The notes under the pieces are model-generated. The model did no database searches, was not told the origin of the DNA, and saw nothing but the letters and a program-made list of their open reading frames with translations. Made by a program: the position numbers and the translations under genes. From Pseudomonas cedrina subsp. cedrina (GTDB lineage: Bacteria > Pseudomonadota > Gammaproteobacteria > Pseudomonadales > Pseudomonadaceae), in assembly GCF_001983175.1 (NCBI RefSeq), contig NZ_MNPW01000010.1, positions 62,001 to 126,000 of the forward strand: a stretch of 64,000 nucleotides of DNA, read 5' to 3'. Positions 17,034 through 24,790 of the stretch are shown piece after piece. The first letter of the stretch is position 1. Every line of letters begins with the position of its first letter.

Positions 17034-17438
17034 ATGAACTTTCACACCCGTAAATGGGTAAAACCCGAAGACCTCAACCCCAACGGCACGCTGTTCGGTG
17101 GCAGCCTGCTGCGCTGGATCGACGAAGAAGCGGCCATCTACGCCATCGTCCAACTGGGCAACCAGCGCGTGGTGACCAAGTACATCTCCGAAATCAACTT
17201 TGTCAGCGCTTCGCGCCAGGGCGACATCATCGAGCTGGGCATCACCGCCACGGAGTTCGGCCGCACCTCCATCACCCTGACCTGTGAAGTGCGCAACAAA
17301 ATCACCCGCAAAAGCATCCTCACTGTCGAGAAAATGGTGTTCGTCAACCTCGGCGAAGACGGTTTGCCGGCGCCCCACGGGCGTACCGAAATCAAGTACG
17401 TGAAAGACCAGTTCAGGGAAGACAGTCTTCCCGAGTAG
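17034..17438 (+). CDS. Acyl-CoA thioesterase, hot-dog fold
   Basis: A 134-residue thioesterase of the YciA/acyl-CoA hydrolase type. The hot-dog helix motif is clear: NPNGTLFGGSLLRWIDEEAAIYA, with the catalytic acid on that helix. GGAG lies 8 bp before the ATG at 17034; a longer frame to 16932 runs into the ahcY promoter and is not credible. It would hydrolyse acyl-CoA in the cytoplasm; chain-length preference cannot be told. It is divergent from ahcY. Confidence 0.9.
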   Translation: MNFHTRKWVKPEDLNPNGTLFGGSLLRWIDEEAAIYAIVQLGNQRVVTKYISEINFVSASRQGDIIELGITATEFGRTSITLTCEVRNKITRKSILTVEKMVFVNLGEDGLPAPHGRTEIKYVKDQFREDSLPE

Positions 17439-17451
17439 TCATACAGCGGTC

Positions 17452-17470
17452 CGATTTCTTTACCAAATCG
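17452..17470. promoter_or_regulatory. Inverted repeat upstream of the exoU-like gene
   Basis: CGATTT and AAATCG separated by 7 bp, 67 bp before the phospholipase start. No T-run follows, so an operator is likelier than a terminator. Confidence 0.35.
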
Positions 17471-17536
17471 TTCCGTATGGATCGTCGCGGGGTTCCCTCA
17501 TCACTCAGGACCACACCCTGTAGAGAGAACCCATGG

Positions 17537-19468
17537 ATGAAAGTGTTTAATTCGTTCGCCAAGATTCAACCCCCCTTGAGCGAAGCTGCCCATTCCAAGG
17601 CCAATCCCGTTGTGAAGACGCCGTTGGTGGAGGGCGTGGGCGAGCGCAACCTGACGCTGTTGCGCGACAAGCAGGGACGGGTGGAGGTGATCTTATCGGC
17701 CCCCCCCGTCAAGAGCCTGGTGCTCAGTGGGGGAGGGGCCAAGGGCATCGCTTTTTCGGGCGTGGTGCAGGCCCTTGAGGAGGCCGGAAAGCTGCAAGGC
17801 CTGCAATCGGCCTCGGGCTCATCTGCCGGGGCGATTTCGGCGGCGCTGATTGCCAGCGGGATGGGGGCTGCCGCGTTTGACCGGTTGTCGGACAGCATCG
17901 ATCTGCCAAGCCTGCTCAATAGCAAGGACGCCGTAACGGCCTGGATACAAGATGCCAGTACGGCACTTGGCAAACTCGCCGGCCATTTGCCCGGCCCCGT
18001 TGGCAATATTTCCCAGCTATTAATGACCTTACTGCCGCGCCTGCAGACTGAGGCCGCGCCTCTTGAAGAATTAATCCGCAAGGAGTCGCGCCAGTCGATT
18101 CTGGGTCATATCGCGCGCACCCCTCGAACGTCTCGGCCGCGCGAAGTCATGCGCATTGCCGACAAGCTGAGCGCGGGTGGCGCGCCGACGTTTGGGGATC
18201 TTGAGGTGTTGAGCCGGCATATTCCCCAAATCAAGCAACTCCATATCACCGGCACCGGGATGTTTGGCGGCCGCCCGCAGTTAGTGATGTTCAATGCCAG
18301 CCTGACCCCGCAAATGGATATCGCCAGGGCAGCGCATATTTCAGGCTCGCTGCCGGTAGTGTTCAAGAGCCCGGTAGAGCAAGGTCATGGTTTCCAGGCC
18401 TCAGCTGAAACCACTGCGTTCAAGGACGGTGGCTTGCTGCTGAACACGCCAGCCCCCGGCGTGGTGGATCGGGCATTTCCCGATAGCCCCCTGAACAAAT
18501 CCGAATCGTTGATCGTCAAGTTCGAGCCCCGCGCCACTGACGCGCCACCTCGCAGTGGGAGTTTTTTCAGTAGCGTGGCTGACCGGGTGACGGGTGTTGC
18601 GCACTCGGCCGCCGGGGCCTTGCAGGACAAAAAATTCGAAGCGTTCGCCGATCAGATTGTGACATTGCCCCTCAATACCGAAAAAGGCGACTTTCGTGGC
18701 CTGCTCACGGGCACGGTCAATTTCACCATGCAGGATGAACAGAAGCAGCTTTTGCAGGCGAAGGCGCGTCAAGCAGTAGAGACGCATTTGGAGCGGCGCA
18801 CGACGGCACTTGAACATCACTCGTTCCGTTCACTGGATGACGCGGTTCTGGCCATGGATGATGAAATGCTCGCCAGTGTGCGCCCGACGCTGCAAAAAGA
18901 CCCGACGGCGGCGGATGTCCTGGCGTTTCGCGAAAACGCGCAGCAGGCGTTGGACACACTCAATGAGGCGATTGTCGAGGCCAACCAGTCACAGGACGCG
19001 CTGGCGTTCACGCCGAGCATTTTGTCGGCACTGCGTAATCTTGATGCCCTGGCCCGACGGCCTGAGCACATCGATTGGTTAGGGCGGCGCTTGAACCTCG
19101 CAGGTGAGCGCAACTTTCAGCAATTATTGCAAGCCGCGGCCCGACAGATCGCAGGCGGTGCACTGCCGATGTCCAAAGTTCTCGACGGCGCCGTCACCGA
19201 AATGAAGCTGCGTGATGTTGCAATGAAGGCTGAAAACTTCACGCGGGAGGTGATCTACCCCTCTTTGTTCCGAGCTGGCCAACCCCAGTCCAACGTTGAG
19301 TTGTTGCACCGTGCGGCGCAGGACCTGGCCTGGGCTGCGACACCCACCGAGTTCAACCGGGTACTCGATACCATCAGCGCCAATTACCGAGCGCGCAACA
19401 AACCGTGGGGCAAGGCGTCCAACGCCACCACCGTGGAAATGGCCAAGGCCTGGAAGCTGCAGGTTTAG
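17537..19468 (+). CDS. ExoU-like patatin phospholipase
   Basis: A 643-residue protein resembling the P. aeruginosa type III effector ExoU (687 residues) along nearly its whole length. The patatin domain has the oxyanion loop SGGGAKG (64-70), nucleophile Ser96 in GSSAG, and Asp297 in KDGG, the Ser-Asp dyad of ExoU. Segments such as HIPQIKQLHITGTGMFGGRP and the C-terminal EVIYPSLFRAGQPQSN and TTVEMAKAWK match ExoU, including its membrane-localisation/ubiquitin-response region. ExoU is a phospholipase A2 activated inside host cells by ubiquitin. The start at 17537 has AGAGAG before it; an ATG 60 bp upstream is an alternative. No SpcU-like chaperone gene follows: the next gene is an FNT channel. 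No hrp or ExsA-type box was seen by eye. Confidence 0.9.
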   Translation: MKVFNSFAKIQPPLSEAAHSKANPVVKTPLVEGVGERNLTLLRDKQGRVEVILSAPPVKSLVLSGGGAKGIAFSGVVQALEEAGKLQGLQSASGSSAGAISAALIASGMGAAAFDRLSDSIDLPSLLNSKDAVTAWIQDASTALGKLAGHLPGPVGNISQLLMTLLPRLQTEAAPLEELIRKESRQSILGHIARTPRTSRPREVMRIADKLSAGGAPTFGDLEVLSRHIPQIKQLHITGTGMFGGRPQLVMFNASLTPQMDIARAAHISGSLPVVFKSPVEQGHGFQASAETTAFKDGGLLLNTPAPGVVDRAFPDSPLNKSESLIVKFEPRATDAPPRSGSFFSSVADRVTGVAHSAAGALQDKKFEAFADQIVTLPLNTEKGDFRGLLTGTVNFTMQDEQKQLLQAKARQAVETHLERRTTALEHHSFRSLDDAVLAMDDEMLASVRPTLQKDPTAADVLAFRENAQQALDTLNEAIVEANQSQDALAFTPSILSALRNLDALARRPEHIDWLGRRLNLAGERNFQQLLQAAARQIAGGALPMSKVLDGAVTEMKLRDVAMKAENFTREVIYPSLFRAGQPQSNVELLHRAAQDLAWAATPTEFNRVLDTISANYRARNKPWGKASNATTVEMAKAWKLQV

Positions 19469-19533
19469 TTGCCTGGCCACTGAACAGCCACTGTGGCGGC
19501 GTGTCGTAGCTACAGGCACCCCTTGGACTCTGG

Positions 19534-20427
19534 ATGATCATGGCCACCGAAGAAGCAGGCAAAACCCCCAATCTGTCGCAGGAAGAGCAGCAGGACGTCG
19601 ACAAGAACCAGCCGCCGCGCGCGGCTGTATTGCACGAAATCATCCGTACCCAGGGTGACCAGGAACTGGAGCGCAGTGTCGCCGCCTTATGGTGGTCGGC
19701 ATTGGCGGCCGGGCTGACCATGGGCCTGTCGCTGATGGCCATGGGGCTGCTCAACTCGCGCTTGCCGGACGCTGAAGGCTTCAAGGTGATTGCCAGCTTC
19801 GGTTACTGCGCGGGCTTTCTGGCGGTCATCCTTGCGCGCCAGCAACTGTTCACGGAAAACACCCTGACCGCGGTGCTGCCCGTGATGAGCAAGCCCACGC
19901 TGGGCAACGCCGGCCGGCTGTTGCGGTTATGGACGGTGGTGCTGGTGGGCAACCTGTGCGGTACTTTGCTGGTGGCTTATGTGATGTTGCACCTGCCGAT
20001 CTTCGATACCAAGACCGACCTGGCCTTCCTCGAAATCGGGCGCAAGATCATGGAGAACGACAGCGGCCAGATGTTCGCCAAGGGCATTATTTCCGGCTGG
20101 ATGATCGCCACCATGGTGTGGATGATCCCGTCCATGGAAAGCGCCAAGATGTTCATCATTATCCTGATCACCTACCTCATGGCGCTGGGAGACTTCACGC
20201 ATATCGTGGTCGGCTCGGCGGAAGTGTCCTACCTGGTGTTTGCCGGCGAACTGCCGTGGGAAGACTTCTGGCTGGTGTTTGCCGGGCCAACCCTGGCGGG
20301 CAATATCATCGGCGGCAGCTTTATCTTTGCTCTGATCAGCCATGCGCAGATTCGCAGCGAAAGCAGCCTGCCCGGCAAAAAGGCTGCGGACCCGAGGCAT
20401 CCGCAGCCTATCAACAAGAATCAGTGA
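19534..20427 (+). CDS. Formate/nitrite transporter (FNT) family protein
   Basis: A 297-residue membrane protein with about six transmembrane segments and a charged N-terminal extension of roughly 45 residues, as in YfdC-type FNT proteins. The central histidine of the FNT pore is present in GDFTHIVVGSAEV. Members form pentameric channels for small monovalent anions; the substrate here is unknown. A start two codons later (19540) is possible. Its last 7 bp overlap the convergent antiporter gene. Confidence 0.88.
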   Translation: MIMATEEAGKTPNLSQEEQQDVDKNQPPRAAVLHEIIRTQGDQELERSVAALWWSALAAGLTMGLSLMAMGLLNSRLPDAEGFKVIASFGYCAGFLAVILARQQLFTENTLTAVLPVMSKPTLGNAGRLLRLWTVVLVGNLCGTLLVAYVMLHLPIFDTKTDLAFLEIGRKIMENDSGQMFAKGIISGWMIATMVWMIPSMESAKMFIIILITYLMALGDFTHIVVGSAEVSYLVFAGELPWEDFWLVFAGPTLAGNIIGGSFIFALISHAQIRSESSLPGKKAADPRHPQPINKNQ

Positions 20428-21680
20428 ACGTCTGGCGCGGCCTGAGGTTCGTCCCGGGTCACGCGTTTGACCAGCTTGCCGATGCTCAGCCCCTGCAACA
20501 GGATCGACGACAACACCACGATGTAGGTGATGCTCAACAGCAGGTCACGCTCCGGGCCCAATGGCAGGGCCAGCGCCAAGGCCACTGACACCCCGCCGCG
20601 CAAGCCACCCCAGGTCAGAATGCGGATGGTGCCGCGTGGCACCGTGCGCCAGCGGCGCAGCAGCAGGATGGCGGGGGCGACCGTGAGCAGGCGCGACAGC
20701 AGGATCGCCACGGCCAGCAGGCTGGCGGCGAACACGTGCAGCCAGTTGAACGGCAACAGCAGCAGCTCCATGCCGATCAGCGCGAACAGCAGGGCGTTGA
20801 GCATGTCGTCGAGCAGTTCCCAGAAACCGTCGAGGTAGCGGCGGGTCATGTCGTTCATCGCCAGCTTGCGTCCCAGGTTGCCGATGATCAGGCCGGCCAC
20901 CACCATCGCAATCGGCGCGGAGACGTGCAATTCAGTGGCCATCGCCGAGCCGCCGATCACCAGGGCTAGGGTCAGCATCACCTCGATCTGATGCTGTTCG
21001 ATGCTTTTGATCATCAGGTACACCAGGTAGCCGATCAGGCCGCCGAATACCACGCCGCCAATGGCTTCATGGGCGAACAGCATGGCTGTGGCGCTCACGG
21101 TGGGGGTTTCACCCAGTTGCGCGATGCCCAGCAACACGGTGAACACCACCACGGCGGTGCCGTCGTTGAACAGCGATTCGCCGACGATAGTGGTTTTCAA
21201 CGGTTTAGAGGCATTGGCGGTACGCAATACACCCAGCACCGCGATCGGGTCGGTGGGGGAAATCAGCGCGCCGAACAGCAGGCAGTAGAGGAAGCTGACG
21301 TGCCAGCCAAACAGGGCAAAGATGTAATACGCCAGGCTGCCGATGACCACGGTAGCGATCAATACGCCGAAGGTCGCCAGCAGGCCGATAGGCCAGCGGT
21401 AGCTGCGCAGGTCGTTCAGGTTGACGTGCAAGGCGCCGGCGAACAGCAGGAAGGAGAGCATCCAGTTCATCAGCAAGTCGCCGAAGTCGATCTGGCCGAT
21501 CAACTGCTGGATGCGTTCTTCAAGGCCTGGATAGCCGAGAAAGCTCAAGCCCTGCAGGATCAGGGAAAACACCAGGGCCGTCACCATCACGCCAATCGTG
21601 GGCGGCAGGCCGATAAAGCGGAAGTTCACATAGGTGAGCAGGGTGGTGAGGCAAATGAAGGCGGCGACAAGTTCAAGCAT
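20421..21680 (-). CDS. Na+/H+ antiporter, CPA1 family
   Basis: A 419-residue inner-membrane antiporter with about 12 membrane segments. CPA1/NhaP signatures are clear: FGALISPTDPIAVLGVLR, GESLFNDGTAVVVFTVLLG and TWGGLRGGVSVALALALP. These hold the acidic and polar residues for ion exchange. It lacks the long cytosolic tail of some NhaP proteins. It converges on the FNT gene with a 7-bp overlap, so the two transcripts would be complementary at their 3' ends. Confidence 0.93.
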   Translation of the reverse strand: MLELVAAFICLTTLLTYVNFRFIGLPPTIGVMVTALVFSLILQGLSFLGYPGLEERIQQLIGQIDFGDLLMNWMLSFLLFAGALHVNLNDLRSYRWPIGLLATFGVLIATVVIGSLAYYIFALFGWHVSFLYCLLFGALISPTDPIAVLGVLRTANASKPLKTTIVGESLFNDGTAVVVFTVLLGIAQLGETPTVSATAMLFAHEAIGGVVFGGLIGYLVYLMIKSIEQHQIEVMLTLALVIGGSAMATELHVSAPIAMVVAGLIIGNLGRKLAMNDMTRRYLDGFWELLDDMLNALLFALIGMELLLLPFNWLHVFAASLLAVAILLSRLLTVAPAILLLRRWRTVPRGTIRILTWGGLRGGVSVALALALPLGPERDLLLSITYIVVLSSILLQGLSIGKLVKRVTRDEPQAAPDVH

Positions 21681-21874
21681 CCGGGGTCCTTGGGCGTTGG
21701 GTGGAGGAGTGTCGATGAGGGATGGACCGCAGGCGGCCCATGGGGTTGCCAGGCATTGGGCATTCGCGCGACAGCCCCTTTGGGCTCGGTAAGGCTCCTG
21801 GCGGGTGGGTGCGGCCTGGCATTTTTAGTGATAAAACTCAAATTGCTGTTTAAAAACCAAAAAAGGAATAAGTC

Positions 21875-22261
21875 ATGACGGTTGCTTTCTGGTGCGTGTT
21901 GATCGCTATTTTTCTGCCTTACCTGTGCACAGGGGTCGCCAAGTTCAGCGGCGGTAAATTCCGCCCGCAACACAATCACGATCCACGGGCCTTCCTGGAG
22001 ACACTCAAAGGGCTTGCCAAGCGTGCTCACAATGCCCAGCTCAACAGCTTCGAAGTGACCCCGGCATTTGCGGCGGCCGTGATTATCGCGCATTTGGCGG
22101 GCACGGCCGAATTGGTCACCATCAATGTGCTGGCGGTGCTGTTTATCACCAGCCGCCTGCTGTACATCATCTGCTACCTGGCGGACTGGGCGATGCTGCG
22201 TTCGCTGGTGTGGCTTGTGGGGATGGTGTTGATTGCGAGTTTCTTCTTCGTCTCGATCTAG
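21875..22261 (+). CDS. MAPEG-family membrane protein
   Basis: A 128-residue four-helix membrane protein of the MAPEG (eicosanoid/glutathione metabolism) family. The pattern RAHNAQLNSFEVTPAFAAAV in the second helix and ITSRLLYIICYLADWAMLRSLVW in the C-terminal part are typical of bacterial members. GGA lies 8 bp before the ATG. Function in bacteria is not established; glutathione transferase-like activity is known only for some members. Confidence 0.9.
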   Translation: MTVAFWCVLIAIFLPYLCTGVAKFSGGKFRPQHNHDPRAFLETLKGLAKRAHNAQLNSFEVTPAFAAAVIIAHLAGTAELVTINVLAVLFITSRLLYIICYLADWAMLRSLVWLVGMVLIASFFFVSI

Positions 22262-22278
22262 AGCCTGACGCATCCCTT

Positions 22279-22570
22279 GTGGGAGCTGGTTTGCCTGCGA
22301 TAGCCATGGGTATCTACACATCTTTGTAGTGAGCGGGCTTGTCCCGCGCTGGGTGGCGAAGCCGCCCCAATAAATACGCCGCAGAGTTCCAGATAAATCC
22401 AAGTCGCCTGGTTTGGGGCCGCTTCGCAGCCCAGCGCGGGACAAGCCCGCTCACTACAGATGCTCGCATGCCTTAAAAAAATCTGTAGATACCTATGCTG
22501 CGATAGCAGTGTGTCAGTCAGCATTGATGTTTGCTGACACTACGCGATCGCAGGCAAGCCAGCTCCCACA
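22279..22570. repeat. Composite nested palindrome, copy B
   Basis: Outer REP arms (22279-22303 and about 22546-22570), a middle GGTATCTACACA pair (22309-22321 and complement near 22483), and an inner inverted pair at 22325-22458 with arms TAGTGAGCGGGCTTGTCCCG. It fills the gap between the MAPEG gene and mltA. Confidence 0.88.
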
Positions 22571-22586
22571 CTGATCTATATCTTCT

Positions 22587-23771
22587 TCAGGTTCCTGTCG
22601 GCGCATCCGGCACCTGCGGCAACGCCGCGCCTTTGGGCCACAGCATCCAGATTTGCCCCTGCTGTTTCATGTTGCCTGCCAGCTCACCCGCCGCAGCACC
22701 GGTGCCCCAGAACAAGTCTGCGCGCACTTCGCCGGTAATTGCACCGCCGGTGTCCTGTGCCGCCACCGGTCGGGTGATCGGCGAACCGTCCGGCTTTGTG
22801 GTCGACAGCCACAACAGGCTGCCCAGCGGGATCACCTTGCGATCCACCGCCACGCTGTAGCCGGCCGTCAGTGGCACGTTCAGTGAGCCGCGCGGCCCTT
22901 CGTTGCTATCGGGCCGGGCGCTGAAGAACACATAGCTGGGGTTGCTCGCCAACAGCTCCGGAATACGCTGCGGGTGCGCCTTCGCCCATGCGCTGATGGC
23001 GCCCATGGTCACGTCTTCCTTCTTCAGTTCGCCTTGCTCCACCAGCCAGCGGCCAATCGGGCGGTAGGGGTAGCCGTTCTGGTCGCCATAACCGACGCGC
23101 AGTTGGCGCCCACCGGGCAGTTGAATGCGGCCAGAGCCTTGGATTTGCAGGAATTGCAGGTCCATCGGGTCGGTCAGCCAGGCAATCGGCTTGGCCGTGG
23201 AACCCTGGCCGTTGATGGCGCTGGCATCGTCATAGGGCTTGAGCACGCGACCTTCCAGGCGACCCCGCAGGCGCTTGCCCTTGAGCTCGGGGTAGATGCT
23301 TTCCAGATTGACGATAATCAGGTCATCCGGCACGCCATACACCGGCACATTGGCTTTGGCGGTCTTGGTCAGGCTACCGGGGTAGACGGGTTCGTAATAG
23401 CCGGTGATCAAGCCGTTGGGGGTGTTGTCGGCCGAGCGCAGGCCGAACACATCCAGGCGCTCCTTGAGAAAACCGCGTACTGACACGGCATCACCCGGCA
23501 CTGCGGCGGCGGCTGCGCAAGTTGTACCCCACACCGGGTCGGCCTTCAGGCGCTGGCAGGCGCTGCGCCAGGATTCGAAACCGGCCAGCAGGTCGCTGTC
23601 CGATACCGCCGGCAGCGCTTCCCATGGCGCGCTGACATAAGTGGCGACAGCGTGAGGCTTGGCAGTTTCATCTTTGGCTGTTTCTTTACCCGCATCACAG
23701 CCGGCCAGTAGCGCGATCATCGGCAGAGCCCACGCCAGGCGGCGGCTCCAGGGTTTCAAGGTGACATTCAT
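22587..23771 (-). CDS. mltA: Membrane-bound lytic murein transglycosylase A
   Basis: A 394-residue outer-membrane lipoprotein that cleaves peptidoglycan glycan strands to 1,6-anhydro-MurNAc ends. The signal peptide ends in the lipobox LLAGC with Cys25. The MltA barrel shows ITGYYEPVYPGS, LQFLQIQGSGRIQLPGG, and the 3D domain with the catalytic Asp in AAQDTGGAITGEVRADLFWG. The start at 23771 (MNVTLKPW) puts the signal peptide at the N terminus; 16 upstream codons are rejected. Confidence 0.95.
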   Translation of the reverse strand: MNVTLKPWSRRLAWALPMIALLAGCDAGKETAKDETAKPHAVATYVSAPWEALPAVSDSDLLAGFESWRSACQRLKADPVWGTTCAAAAAVPGDAVSVRGFLKERLDVFGLRSADNTPNGLITGYYEPVYPGSLTKTAKANVPVYGVPDDLIIVNLESIYPELKGKRLRGRLEGRVLKPYDDASAINGQGSTAKPIAWLTDPMDLQFLQIQGSGRIQLPGGRQLRVGYGDQNGYPYRPIGRWLVEQGELKKEDVTMGAISAWAKAHPQRIPELLASNPSYVFFSARPDSNEGPRGSLNVPLTAGYSVAVDRKVIPLGSLLWLSTTKPDGSPITRPVAAQDTGGAITGEVRADLFWGTGAAAGELAGNMKQQGQIWMLWPKGAALPQVPDAPTGT

Positions 23772-23899
23772 ACAAACATTTCCTGAAGCGATTGCCCGCG
23801 CCGCAGCGCTGTTGGGCAACCCTTATTAAAAATAGGGCTATTGGCCTTTAGAGGCAGGGCGGGGATACTGGCCGCCGTTTCCCGGACCTCGAAGCCACC

Positions 23900-24349
23900 A
23901 TGACTTTTAAACGACTGACTGTTGTACTGCTGGCCTGCCTGGCACTGTCCGCCTGCGGCGGCGTTGACCCCAATTCGCCGCTGGGCCAGCGCAAGGCCAT
24001 CTTCAAGCAGATGCTCAAGACCAATGAAGACCTGGGCGGCATGCTGCGTGGGCGTATCCCGTTCGACGGCGCCAGGTTCGCCGAAGGCGCGGTCAAGCTG
24101 GACGCGCTGTCCCATGAACCGTGGAAGCATTTCCCGAGCGTACGCGAAGACGATCACACCAGCGCCAAGGACGATGTGTGGCGCAAACAGGCGCAATTCC
24201 AGCAACTGGCGGGCGACCTGGAAGCGGCCACCGGTGAATTGGTGACCGCCAGCCGGATCCAGCCCTACAAGGCCAGCAACCTGGGGCCAGCGGTGCAGAA
24301 AGTCGAAGATGCCTGCAGCGCCTGCCATAAGCAATTCCGGGACCATTGA
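23900..24349 (+). CDS. Cytochrome c-prime family lipoprotein
   Basis: A 149-residue protein with a lipoprotein-type signal (LALSACGG, Cys19) and a C-terminal haem-binding CSACH motif at about residues 140-144, the arrangement of class II cytochromes c (cytochrome c-prime / c556), which form four-helix bundles. The long helical middle agrees. It would be anchored in the periplasm. Role unknown; c-prime proteins bind NO or carry electrons. Divergent from mltA. Confidence 0.9.
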   Translation: MTFKRLTVVLLACLALSACGGVDPNSPLGQRKAIFKQMLKTNEDLGGMLRGRIPFDGARFAEGAVKLDALSHEPWKHFPSVREDDHTSAKDDVWRKQAQFQQLAGDLEAATGELVTASRIQPYKASNLGPAVQKVEDACSACHKQFRDH

Positions 24350-24355
24350 CCGGCT

Positions 24356-24751
24356 TTACTGATCGAGCTCTTCCACCGCTTCCTGCAGCTCCTTGCGCGA
24401 CTCGGCGAGCTTGTCCTTACGTTTGTTGATTTTTTCCGCGTCGCCTTTTTTCATGGCCTTGTCCAGGTCGGCCTGGCGGCGGCTGACTTCTTGCTTGGCG
24501 TCGAGCACCTTGTTTTCCCGTTCTTTCTTCAGGGACGCATCGGTGCAATTGGCGGTGACTTCGCTCAGGGCTTTTTCAAGGCCGGCTTGTTGCCCGCTGT
24601 CACCGTGAGCCTTGGCCTGTTCGATCTGGGTGCTGATGGCTTGGCGCTTGGCGGCGCAGCCGGTGAGTTGGGGCGCTTGCTCTGCAGCCAGCAGTGGCGT
24701 GGCCATGAAGCCTGCGAAGGTCAGCAAGGCAAAGGGGGCTAGAAATTTCAT
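24356..24751 (-). CDS. DUF1090 periplasmic coiled-coil protein
   Basis: A 131-residue protein with a signal peptide (about residues 1-22, ending LLAAEQ) and then a highly charged, Lys/Glu/Gln-rich helical region with two cysteines (TGCAAKR and TANCTDAS), matching the DUF1090/YqjC family. The second ATG at 24751 is the natural start. Function unknown. It converges on the cytochrome gene with only 6 bp between the stop codons. Confidence 0.85.
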   Translation of the reverse strand: MKFLAPFALLTFAGFMATPLLAAEQAPQLTGCAAKRQAISTQIEQAKAHGDSGQQAGLEKALSEVTANCTDASLKKERENKVLDAKQEVSRRQADLDKAMKKGDAEKINKRKDKLAESRKELQEAVEELDQ

Positions 24752-24790
24752 GTGGAACTCCAAGGTCGCAATCTGATGGCCGGCTGGGGT

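Noticed and set aside
17452..17470. CGATTT/AAATCG repeat as a terminator for the thioesterase gene
   Set aside because: Short stem, no GC-rich base and no T-run after it.
17439..17536. Hrp box or ExsA-type promoter before the exoU homologue
   Set aside because: No GGAAC-N15/16-CCAC pattern or A-rich ExsA-like site was found by eye in the correct orientation.
19469..19533. Space for an SpcU-like chaperone gene after the exoU homologue
   Set aside because: Only 65 bp before the next gene, too short for a chaperone of about 130 residues.
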